From assembly GCA_003520365.1 (NCBI GenBank), contig DOUW01000058.1, positions 1 to 16,738 of the forward strand: 16,738 nucleotides of DNA. Reading direction: 5' to 3'. This DNA is from Massilia sp. (GTDB lineage: Bacteria; Pseudomonadota; Gammaproteobacteria; Burkholderiales; Burkholderiaceae_D). Made by a program: the position numbers and the translations under genes. Shown here in pieces: positions 6,809 through 13,291 of the stretch; the stretch's first letter is position 1, and every line of letters starts with the position of its first letter. The notes under the pieces were generated by a model. That model ran no database searches and was not told the origin of the DNA. It worked only from the letters and a program-made list of their open reading frames with translations.

Positions 6809-8986
6809 ATGGACAAGAAGGTGCAATCCGATCCGCCGGCCCAGCTCGCCCCCGAGCGCGCGGCCCCATTCCTGAACCGCGAACTGTCGCTGCTCGAGTT
6901 CAACCGCCGCGTACTGGCCCAGGCCGAGGACGAGCGGGTCCCGCTATTGGAGCGGCTGCGCTTCCTGTGCATCGTCAGCAGCAATCTCGACGAATTCTTC
7001 GAGGTGCGCGTGGCCAGCCTGCTGGCCGCCCACCAGCTCGAGAACGGGCCGGACGGCATCCCCGACGGCCTCGGCACCACGCTTGGCGCCGCGAGCGACG
7101 AATGCCGGCGCCTGATCGCGCGCCAGTACGCGCTGCTGAACGAGACCATCCTGCCGCGGCTGGCGCAGCACGGCATCCGCCTGCTGCGCCGGGGCGACCG
7201 CAATGCCGCCCAGCGCGCCTGGGTCAAGCAGTTTTTCGACCGCGAGGTGCGGCCCCTGCTGACGCCGGTCGGCCTCGATCCGGCCCATCCCTTCCCGCGC
7301 GTCATCAACAAGAGCCTGAACTTCATCGTCGAACTGAGCGGCAAGGACGCTTTCGGGCGCGGCACCGGCATCGCCATCATGAAGGCGCCGCGCGTGCTGC
7401 CGCGCGTGATCCGCCTGCCCGACGAATTGTCGGACACGCCCGGGATTTCCTATTGCCTGCTGTCGTCCGTGATCCAGGCCCACCTGCCGGACCTGTTCAC
7501 CGGGCGCGAGGTGCTTGCCTGCTCGCAGTTCCGCGTCACCCGCAACAGCGACCTCTGGGTCGACGAGGAGGAGGTCAAGAACCTGCGCCAGGCCCTGCAG
7601 AGCGAGCTGCACAGCCGCCAGTACGGCTTCGCCGTGCGCCTGGAAGTGGGCCGCAACTGCCCGGCCCACCTGTCCGACTTCCTGCTCGAGCAGTTCGGCA
7701 TCGACCGCAGCCGCCTGTTCCAGGTCGACGGCCCGGTCAACATGGGACGCCTGCTCGAAGTCGTCAACAACGACGGCCGCGCCGAACTGAAATTCCCGCC
7801 CTTCGCGCCCGGCTATCCGGCGCGCCTGGCCGGACACGACATGTTCAGCGCCATTGCGCGCCAGGACCTGCTGCTGCACCACCCCTTCCAGTCCTTCCAG
7901 CCGGTGATCGACTTCATCCAGGCCGCCGCCAGCGACCCGGCGGTGGTGGCGATCAAGCAGACCATCTACCGCGCCGGCATGAATTCCGAGCTGATGGAGG
8001 CGCTGATCGGCGCCGCCCGCCGCGGCAAGGAGGTCACCGTGATCGTCGAACTGATGGCGCGCTTCGACGAGGAGGCCAACATCAACTGGGCCGAGCGGCT
8101 CGAGCACGCGGGCGCCCAGGTGGTGTACGGCGTGGTCGGCCTGAAGACCCACGCCAAGATGGCGCTGGTGCTGCGCCGCGAACCGACGGGCCTGAAACGC
8201 TACGCCCACCTCGGCACCGGCAACTACAACCCGACCACGGCGCGCTTCTATTCCGACTTCGGCCTGTTGACGGCGGACCCGGACCTGAGCGCCGACGTCA
8301 ACGAAGTTTTCATCCACCTGACCAGCCTGACCCGGCCCAAGCAGCTTGCCAGCATCTGGCTGGCGCCCTTCTCGCTGCAGATGGAAATCGTGCGCGCGAT
8401 CCACCACGAGGCGGCACTCGCGCGCGAAGGCACCCCGGCGCGCATCATCGCCAAGATGAATTCGCTGACCGACGAGACCGTGATCCGCGCGCTCTACGAG
8501 GCCTCCTGCGACGGCGTGCGGATCGACCTGATCGTGCGCGGCGCCTGCGCGCTGCGTCCCGGCGTGCCGGGGCTGTCCGCGAACATCCGGGTGCGCTCGA
8601 TCGTCGGGCGCTTCCTGGAGCACACCCGGATCTACTACTTCCGCAACAACCTGAAGCACGACGTCTACCTCGGCAGCGCGGACTGGATGAACCGCAACCT
8701 GCTGCGCCGGGTCGAAGTGGCATTCCCGGTGCGCGCGCCGGCCCTCAAGAAGCGGGTGCTGCGCGAAGGCCTGCACCCCTACCTGAAGGACAATACCAGC
8801 GCCTGGGAGCTCGGCAGCGACGGCCACTACCGGCGCCGCAAGCCGCGATCCGGCCAGCGTCCCTGCAATGCCCAGCAACTGTTGATGGACCTGCTCGGCG
8901 CCGCCGCGCCGGCCGAATCCGACAAGGAGAAAAAACATGGAACTGATCCTGTGGCGCCACGCCGAGGCCGAGGCCGGCGAACCTGA
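6809..8986 (+). CDS. ppk1: Polyphosphate kinase 1
   Basis: This 725-residue enzyme reversibly transfers the gamma-phosphate of ATP to long-chain polyphosphate. The N-terminal domain opens with FLNRELSLLEFNRRV (21-35) and SSNLDEFFEVR (57-67). The catalytic core shows IYRAGMNSELMEAL (386-399), VELMARFDEEANINWAERLE (413-432), the phospho-accepting His448 in GLKTHAKM, HLGTGNYNP (467-475) and the second conserved His605 in FLEHTRIYYFRN. Length agrees with the family (about 690-730). The ATG at 6809 lacks a strong ribosome-binding site, but the family homology begins within the first 20 residues. The 3' end runs 50 bp into sixA in another frame, so the last ~16 residues (basic, GTDPVAPRRGRGRRT) are encoded by sixA sequence and are probably not functionally conserved. 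The pair is likely cotranscribed, linking phosphate storage with phosphohistidine removal only by context. Confidence 0.97.
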   Translation: MDKKVQSDPPAQLAPERAAPFLNRELSLLEFNRRVLAQAEDERVPLLERLRFLCIVSSNLDEFFEVRVASLLAAHQLENGPDGIPDGLGTTLGAASDECRRLIARQYALLNETILPRLAQHGIRLLRRGDRNAAQRAWVKQFFDREVRPLLTPVGLDPAHPFPRVINKSLNFIVELSGKDAFGRGTGIAIMKAPRVLPRVIRLPDELSDTPGISYCLLSSVIQAHLPDLFTGREVLACSQFRVTRNSDLWVDEEEVKNLRQALQSELHSRQYGFAVRLEVGRNCPAHLSDFLLEQFGIDRSRLFQVDGPVNMGRLLEVVNNDGRAELKFPPFAPGYPARLAGHDMFSAIARQDLLLHHPFQSFQPVIDFIQAAASDPAVVAIKQTIYRAGMNSELMEALIGAARRGKEVTVIVELMARFDEEANINWAERLEHAGAQVVYGVVGLKTHAKMALVLRREPTGLKRYAHLGTGNYNPTTARFYSDFGLLTADPDLSADVNEVFIHLTSLTRPKQLASIWLAPFSLQMEIVRAIHHEAALAREGTPARIIAKMNSLTDETVIRALYEASCDGVRIDLIVRGACALRPGVPGLSANIRVRSIVGRFLEHTRIYYFRNNLKHDVYLGSADWMNRNLLRRVEVAFPVRAPALKKRVLREGLHPYLKDNTSAWELGSDGHYRRRKPRSGQRPCNAQQLLMDLLGAAAPAESDKEKKHGTDPVAPRRGRGRRT

Positions 8987-9404
8987 CGCCCAGCGGGCAC
9001 TGAGCGCCAAGGGCATCCGCCACGCCGCGCGCATGGGCGCCTGGCTCGACCGCCAGCTGCCCGAAGGCTGCCGCATCTTCGTCAGCCCGACCGTGCGCTG
9101 CATCCAGACCGCGGATGCGCTCGGACGACGCTACACCATCCACGAGGCGCTCGGCCCCGATTCCACGGTCGAGGCGATGCTGGACGCCTGCGGCTGGCCG
9201 CACCACCGCTTCCCCGCCCTGCTGGTCGGCCACCAGCCGCGGCTGGGCGAGACGGCATCCACCATCCTGGCCGGCGCGGCCCAGCCATGGAAGATCCGCA
9301 AGGGCAACGTACTGTGGATTCGCGGCGCCGAGCCGGAACCCGGCGGCGACCCGGCCTTCATCAAGCTGGCGGTCGGGCCGGAGCTGGTGGGCAAGCTGCG
9401 CTGA
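8937..9404 (+). CDS. sixA: Phosphohistidine phosphatase SixA
   Basis: This 155-residue cytosolic phosphatase belongs to the histidine phosphatase (RHG) branch; E. coli SixA (161 residues) removes phosphate from histidine on phosphotransfer proteins. The signature Arg7-His8 in LWRHAEAE, Arg54 in SPTVRCIQTADAL and the second catalytic His99 in LLVGHQPRLG are all present. The phosphotransfer protein it acts on here is not evident; the nearest signalling gene is the receiver-domain protein at the window's left end, which is not adjacent. A strong AAGGAGA (8924-8930) six bases before ATG 8937 lies inside ppk1, so sixA can be translated independently although it overlaps ppk1 by 50 bp. A paired-hairpin repeat starts 14 bp after its stop. 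Confidence 0.94.
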   Translation: MELILWRHAEAEAGEPDAQRALSAKGIRHAARMGAWLDRQLPEGCRIFVSPTVRCIQTADALGRRYTIHEALGPDSTVEAMLDACGWPHHRFPALLVGHQPRLGETASTILAGAAQPWKIRKGNVLWIRGAEPEPGGDPAFIKLAVGPELVGKLR

Positions 9405-9418
9405 GCGGGCCAGATTTT

Positions 9419-9568
9419 GTAGGGTGGGTACTCGTACCCACGCGGTTCCACCGGATGCACGTCGAAACGCGTGCAAACGAAAAAGGCGATGATTCATCGC
9501 ATCGCTGCGAGATCATCGGCCTCGTTATTTCAACCGTCGTACCGCGTGGGCACAAGTGCCAACCCTAC
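9419..9568. repeat. Paired-hairpin interspersed repeat (REPIN/BIME-like), copy 1
   Basis: Two 27-bp arms in inverted orientation (9419-9445 and 9542-9568) match at 23 of 27 positions. Each starts, reading inward, with GTAGGGT and ends with CCCACGCGG. Each arm is itself a hairpin: GTGGGTAC-TC-GTACCCAC in the left arm, and GTGGGCAC-AA-GTGCCAAC in the right. The T-A pair of the left stem is replaced by C-G in the right stem, a compensatory change. The 96-bp centre carries further small palindromes (for example GCGATGA-T-TCATCGC). It lies between sixA and a convergent minus-strand gene and contains no credible ORF. A second copy is at the right end of the window. Confidence 0.75.
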
Positions 9569-9608
9569 GATCAACGGCGCTGATACGCGCCGCGTCTCAA
9601 TCTGAATT

Positions 9609-9633
9609 CAGTGATATGTGGAGCGTATCACTG
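9609..9633 (-). other. Hairpin at the 3' end of the small membrane-protein gene
   Basis: CAGTGATA (9609-9616) and TATCACTG (9626-9633) form a perfect 8-bp stem with a 9-nt loop. It spans the stop codon (9628-9630) of the minus-strand gene. Only a weak T content follows on the minus strand (AATTCAGATT), so termination is possible but not convincing. Confidence 0.35.
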
Positions 9634-10047
9634 CGCCGTGGCCGGCGCGTCGCTCGGCGCCACCGGATTCTCCGGCCCGGTATTCACCGAGGTCACGAAA
9701 TACTCGGTCTCGCCGAAGCAGGAGGTCGGCACGCCGCGGTGCTGTTCGTAGCTGATCTCGACGCGCTGGCCCATGGTGGATTGCAGCTTCTGCACCAGGT
9801 TCTCTTCGCGCACGGTAAAGGCGAAGCGCTCGGGAATCGCACCCGGCATGCTCGAGAGCAGGATCTCGCCTTCCCAGGTCTTGCACAGCCAGCCCTTCTT
9901 CGAGAATTTCTGCAGGTAGCCGGCGCGCGTACCCTCGGAATACGACCAGCTGAGCGTGAACCAGGTATATAGACCGAGCACCACGACCAGGGCGGCGATC
10001 ACGGTCAGCAGGATGGGAAGGACGCGGCGGGGCAGGGCAGTCGGCAT
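9628..10047 (-). CDS. Conserved small membrane-anchored protein of unknown function
   Basis: From ATG 10047 this encodes 139 residues. A basic start (MPTALPRR) leads into one membrane span (about 9-31), then a roughly 105-residue domain. Its most striking stretch is WSYSEGTRAGYLQKFSKKGW followed by LCKTWEGEILL (34-64). Later come MPGAIPERFAFTVR and RVEISYEQHRG, and a low-complexity Pro/Ala tail. Topology suggests a periplasmic domain tethered by the N-terminal span. I recall related small proteins of unknown function in other Proteobacteria and Bacteroidetes, sometimes misannotated as 6-phosphogluconate dehydrogenase; nothing here supports an enzyme. An in-frame ATG at 10107 would add 20 residues before the anchor and is less likely; neither start has a good ribosome-binding site. 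The gene lies 107 bp downstream of the DUF475 gene on the same strand. Confidence 0.75.
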   Translation of the reverse strand: MPTALPRRVLPILLTVIAALVVVLGLYTWFTLSWSYSEGTRAGYLQKFSKKGWLCKTWEGEILLSSMPGAIPERFAFTVREENLVQKLQSTMGQRVEISYEQHRGVPTSCFGETEYFVTSVNTGPENPVAPSDAPATAQ

Positions 10048-10131
10048 GGTGTGCTTGATAGTCGATGTTAAAGGGACGAAGGCGCGCGATAGCCGCGCGG
10101 CGCCCATTCTGCCATGACCGCGCGGATTGTC

Positions 10132-10161
10132 AAAACGGCAGGCTTAAGCCTTGCTTAGGCC
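10132..10161 (-). terminator. Possible weak terminator of the DUF475 gene
   Basis: On the minus strand GGCCTAAGC-AAG-GCTTAAGCC (10161-10141) forms a stem with one C-A mismatch, overlapping the stop codon, followed by TGCCGTTTT. The T-run is short and displaced from the stem, so the call is tentative. Confidence 0.3.
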
Positions 10162-11213
10162 ACGCCGATGCTGTCGCGCTCCTCTTCCAACTGCATGCGC
10201 TTGCGGTAGCGCACCGAGGACCACAGCGACACCAGGATGAAGGCCAGCCCCGACAGGCCGGTGAACCACTCCGGAATGTGGAAGTGCACGCTGGCGAACA
10301 TGATCAGGGCCAGGATGCCGATCGCATAGTGCGCGCCATGCTCGAGGAAGACGAACTCCTGCAGCGTGCCCTTGTAGACCAGGAACACCGTCATCGAGCG
10401 CACGAACATCGCGCCGATCGCCAGGCCCAGCATGATGATGACGACGTCGTTGGTAATCGCAAACGCGCCGATCACGCCGTCGAAGCTGAACGAAGCGTCC
10501 AGCACTTCCAGGTAGAGGAAGCCGCCGATGCTGCCCTGCGAGATCATCTTGCCGACCGTCGGGTCGGCTTCTTCTTCCTCGAGCAGGCCGCTGATCCAGT
10601 TGACGCCGATGTAGACCAGCACCCCGACCACGCCGGAAATCAGGACGGCCAGCTTGCGTTCCGCCGGCATCAGGCTCATGGCGAAGAACACGGCGAGCAG
10701 GGTGAGCAGCACCGCCAGGCCCTCGGTCCCGTACTTGCCGATCTTTTCCTCGATCCAGCCGAGCCAGTGCAGTTCCTTTTCCTCGTCGAACAGGAAGTTC
10801 AGGAAGACCAGCATCAGGAAGGCGCCGCCGAAGGCCGAGACCTCGGCGTGGTGCTCGGTCAGGTGGCGCGAGTATTCCTTTGGCGTCTCGATCGCCATGT
10901 TCCAGACATCGACCAGCCCCAGGCCGGTGGCGACCGAGACGATCACCAGCGGGAACAGCAGGCGCATGCCGAACACGGCGACCAGGATGCCGACGGTCAG
11001 GAACAGCTTGCGCCAGAATTCGTTCCAGTGCCGCAGCACCGAGGCATTCACCACCGCGTTGTCGAACGACAGCGATACCTCGAGCACGCCCAGCACCGCG
11101 GTGATCCACAGCGCCGACAACATGCCCGAGACCCCGCCATGCTCGTAACCCCACCAGCCCGCCAGGGCCATGAGCACGACAGTGACCGCGAACGACAGCC
11201 GGAAGTGACGCAT
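10155..11213 (-). CDS. DUF475 / TerC-like integral membrane protein
   Basis: This 352-residue protein has about nine hydrophobic segments and fits the DUF475 (YkoY/TerC-related, LysE superfamily) group. It carries two related acidic motifs in membrane segments: EVSLSFDNAVVNAS (45-58) and EVLDASFSFDGVIGAFAI (236-253). TerC-type proteins in this superfamily export Mn2+ or are linked to metal and tellurite resistance; the acidic pairs would be the metal site. Transport of a particular ion is inference. A cytoplasmic acidic loop (LLEEEEADPTVG, 210-221) sits between the halves, and the C-terminus is charged. ATG 11213 is supported by AAGGAG five bases upstream. A 13-bp hairpin and a heptamer repeat lie just upstream. 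I looked for a yybP-ykoY Mn2+ riboswitch, which often controls such genes, and could not recognise one. Confidence 0.88.
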   Translation of the reverse strand: MRHFRLSFAVTVVLMALAGWWGYEHGGVSGMLSALWITAVLGVLEVSLSFDNAVVNASVLRHWNEFWRKLFLTVGILVAVFGMRLLFPLVIVSVATGLGLVDVWNMAIETPKEYSRHLTEHHAEVSAFGGAFLMLVFLNFLFDEEKELHWLGWIEEKIGKYGTEGLAVLLTLLAVFFAMSLMPAERKLAVLISGVVGVLVYIGVNWISGLLEEEEADPTVGKMISQGSIGGFLYLEVLDASFSFDGVIGAFAITNDVVIIMLGLAIGAMFVRSMTVFLVYKGTLQEFVFLEHGAHYAIGILALIMFASVHFHIPEWFTGLSGLAFILVSLWSSVRYRKRMQLEEERDSIGVA

Positions 11214-11229
11214 GGTGACTCCTTTTTAC

Positions 11230-11267
11230 GGAACCTGGACAATCGCCGCGGCGCTTGTCCAGGTTCC
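11230..11267 (-). promoter_or_regulatory. Leader hairpin before the DUF475 gene
   Basis: GGAACCTGGACAA (11230-11242) and TTGTCCAGGTTCC (11255-11267) form a perfect 13-bp stem. The loop can pair further as CGCC-GC-GGCG. If transcribed with the DUF475 gene, the stem ends six to ten bases before its ribosome-binding site. No T-run follows on either strand, so it is not an ordinary terminator. A role in mRNA stability, translation control or protein binding is possible. Confidence 0.5.
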
Positions 11268-11270
11268 TGG

Positions 11271-11305
11271 TTATTAGTAATTGGTAATTGGTAATTGGTT
11301 ATTGG
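11271..11305. repeat. Heptanucleotide tandem repeat (TAATTGG)
   Basis: Three exact copies of TAATTGG (from 11278, 11285 and 11292) are flanked in phase by TTATTAG (11271) and TTATTGG (11299), giving five units in 35 bp. The tract is AT-rich in GC-rich surroundings. It lies between the divergent DUF475 and DUF212 genes, next to the 13-bp hairpin. Confidence 0.85.
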
Positions 11306-11425
11306 CTGAAATGCCACAGTTTAGAGGCATCTTACCTGTTTCCCAGGGGGAGACGGCGCAGCGCAGGTCGCCCGCGCCCGTGGCTTCTGCCATAATTCCG
11401 CCCGGAATTTATTTTTTGGAAAATC

Positions 11426-11845
11426 ATGGACTTCACTTACCTCATCACGCCATTCCTGACCTGGCTCGTCGTCGGTCCGATCAAATTCCTGATCAACAGC
11501 GCGCGCCAGCGGCGCTGGGCCTTCAACCTGGTCGGCAACGGCGGCTTCCCGAGCAACCACAGTTCGGTCGTGACCAGCATGGCGACCCTGATCGCGCTGC
11601 GCGAGGGGATGGGGCACCCGGCCTTCGGCGTGGCCGTCACCCTGGCCTTCATCGTCATGATCGACGCCAACAGCCTGCGCCAGCACGTCGGCCGCCAGGC
11701 CGCCGCCATCAATCGGCTGGCGCTGGACGTCAAGGGCCATCATATCTTGCGCGAACGCATGGGCCACACCCTGGTCGAGATCTGCGGCGGCATCGCCACC
11801 GGCATCGGCATGGGCTTCCTGGTCTATCACCTGTTCGTGGTTTAA
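11426..11845 (+). CDS. DUF212 / divergent PAP2-family membrane protein (YuiD-like)
   Basis: This 139-residue protein has three to four membrane segments. It matches the DUF212 group, described as distantly related to PAP2 acid phosphatases and vanadium haloperoxidases. Motifs are GNGGFPSNHSSVVTSMATLI (37-56, resembling the PAP2 P-S-x-H signature), MIDANSLRQHVGRQA (78-92) and RERMGHTLVEICGGIATGI (109-127). A phosphatase-like site made of His45, Arg90 and His114 is suggestive, but activity has not been shown to my knowledge. Length is slightly under the usual ~150. A CATAAT at 11391-11396 may be the -10; only GGA a few bases before the ATG hints at a ribosome-binding site. It is divergent from the DUF475 gene and lies 255 bp before the efflux operon. 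Confidence 0.87.
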   Translation: MDFTYLITPFLTWLVVGPIKFLINSARQRRWAFNLVGNGGFPSNHSSVVTSMATLIALREGMGHPAFGVAVTLAFIVMIDANSLRQHVGRQAAAINRLALDVKGHHILRERMGHTLVEICGGIATGIGMGFLVYHLFVV

Positions 11846-12006
11846 GGGCAAATTTCCTCACGTCCACAGGATAGCGCGTGGCGGCGACCTGTCCGCCATG
11901 TGTCCGCCTGTCCGCGCGATGCGCCGCGTTTCGTCCGCCTGAAATGCAGCTCATCGCGCCAGATCGCAGTTCGTCCATCGAAAACCACAGTGCGCAGGAT
12001 CGTCAA

Positions 12007-12035
12007 TTGACTGGTGCGTCCGCCTCCCGGATACT
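12007..12035 (+). promoter_or_regulatory. Sigma70-type promoter of the RND efflux operon
   Basis: TTGACT (12007-12012, five of six to consensus) and GATACT (12030-12035, four of six) are separated by exactly 17 bp. They lie about 65 bp before the adaptor start. The preceding intergenic stretch (11846-12006) holds no credible gene but has several GTCCGC words. Confidence 0.6.
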
Positions 12036-12100
12036 GCGCGCTGGCGAAATCCCGCTTTAGAAAAATACATACATATCAGCGTCCATTGGAGAGACTCAAC

Positions 12101-13288
12101 ATGCTGCGCAACACTCTACTCGTCCTTGCCATCGCGTCGGCCCTGGCCGCCTGCAGCAAGGAGGCCAAGGATCCGGCCAAGCCGGGTTCGAATGCCACCG
12201 CCCAGGCCAAGCAGAACGACGGCAAGCCCAGCCAGTTGCTGGTCGCGCCCGAGGACTTGCTGACGGTGCAGAGCGATGCGCTGGCGTCCGGCCCGGTGAT
12301 CACGGGCTCGATCCAGCCGGAACGCCGCGCCGACCTGCGCGCGGAAGTCTCGGCCGTGGTGCTGCAGGTGTTGAAGGAAAACGGCGAACCGGTCAAGCGC
12401 GGCGACTTGCTGGTGAAACTCGACGAGACCGCGATCCGCGATTCGCTGCTGTCGGCCGACGAGGCGGTGCGCGCGGCAAGCCAGGCGCTCGACCAGGCCA
12501 ACCGCCAGCTCGAGCGCCTGAAGACCCTGCGCGCCTCGGGCATGACCTCGGCCGCAGCCTTCGACGAGGCCGAAGTGCGCCGCAACAGCGCCCAGAGCGA
12601 ACTGTCGGCCGCGAAGAGCCGCGCCGCGCTCGCGCGCCAGCAGCTGGCGCGCACGTCGGTGCGTGCGCCGTTCGACGGCATCGTCAGCGACCGCAAGGTG
12701 TCCGCCGGCGACACCGCGACCATCGGCAAGGAACTGGTGAAGGTCATCGACCCCAACAGCATGCGCTTCGAGGGACGCGTCTCGACCGACAAGATCAGTA
12801 CCGTGAAGGTCGGCCAGCCGGTCAAGTTCCACATCAACGGCTACGGCAACCAGCAGTTCGCCGGCACCGTCAAGCGCATCGACCCTTCCGCCAACGGCAT
12901 CACGCGCCAGGTCGAGGTGCTGGTGGGCCTGACCGGCGAACAACCCCGCGTCGCGGGGCTGTACGCGGAAGGACGGATCGACGCCGAGACCTCGGACGCG
13001 CTGATGCTGCCGGAAAGCGCCATCGTGCGCAGCGGCGACGACACCTATACCTGGCGCGTCAAGGATGCCAAGCTGTCGAAAGTGAACCTGCAGGTCGGCA
13101 TGCGCGACCAGCGCACCGGCAACTTCGAGATCAAGACCGGTCTTGCCGCCGGCGACACCGTGCTGCGCAGCCCGAGCTCGAACCTGAAGGATGGACAAAA
13201 GGTCGAGATGGCGGCTGCGAAGATTGCCACCGCCGGTGTCGCGGCGAATGCCGCCACGCCCCTGGTGGCGCAGCCCAAAGGGAAATAA
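12101..13288 (+). CDS. RND efflux periplasmic adaptor lipoprotein (membrane fusion protein)
   Basis: This 395-residue protein should bridge the RND permease to an outer-membrane channel. A lipoprotein signal ends in SALAAC with Cys18 as the lipidated residue. Next come a linker rich in Lys, Asn and Gln, and a split lipoyl domain (GEPVKRGDLLVKLD at 96-109 and TSVRAPFDGIVSDRKVSAGD at 185-204). A coiled-coil hairpin lies between them (about 110-184, rich in Ala, Gln and Arg). Beta-barrel (FEGRVSTDKI...GQPVKF) and membrane-proximal domains follow, ending in an Ala-rich tail. The ATG at 12101 is supported by GGAGAG seven bases upstream. Three bases separate its stop from the permease ATG, so the two are cotranscribed and probably coupled. 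No regulator gene is adjacent. The substrate cannot be deduced; multidrug type (HAE1) is more likely than heavy metal. Confidence 0.93.
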   Translation: MLRNTLLVLAIASALAACSKEAKDPAKPGSNATAQAKQNDGKPSQLLVAPEDLLTVQSDALASGPVITGSIQPERRADLRAEVSAVVLQVLKENGEPVKRGDLLVKLDETAIRDSLLSADEAVRAASQALDQANRQLERLKTLRASGMTSAAAFDEAEVRRNSAQSELSAAKSRAALARQQLARTSVRAPFDGIVSDRKVSAGDTATIGKELVKVIDPNSMRFEGRVSTDKISTVKVGQPVKFHINGYGNQQFAGTVKRIDPSANGITRQVEVLVGLTGEQPRVAGLYAEGRIDAETSDALMLPESAIVRSGDDTYTWRVKDAKLSKVNLQVGMRDQRTGNFEIKTGLAAGDTVLRSPSSNLKDGQKVEMAAAKIATAGVAANAATPLVAQPKGK

Positions 13289-13291
13289 GCC

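Noticed and set aside
6944..9103. A 719-codon minus-strand open frame opposite ppk1 and sixA
   Set aside because: Its composition (repetitive Ala, Val, Gln, His, Asp) is the reverse-complement shadow of GC-rich codons, and ppk1 and sixA on the plus strand have all their catalytic motifs.
9419..9568. Repeat copy 1 as an intrinsic terminator for sixA
   Set aside because: The hairpins are not followed by T-runs, and the same paired arrangement recurs after a separate strong terminator at the window end, so termination does not explain the structure.
10065..11294. A 409-codon plus-strand open frame opposite the DUF475 gene
   Set aside because: It is rich in His, Gln and Asp and lacks motifs; the minus-strand gene has membrane segments, conserved acidic motifs and a good ribosome-binding site.
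11268..11425. A possible yybP-ykoY Mn2+ riboswitch, prompted by a GGGGGAGA stretch near 11345
   Set aside because: The stretch lies on the strand opposite the DUF475 transcript, and the paired conserved loop of that riboswitch is not visible.
11878..12060. A 60-codon open frame between the DUF212 gene and the efflux operon
   Set aside because: It starts at GTG without a ribosome-binding site, shows no recognisable features and runs through the proposed promoter.
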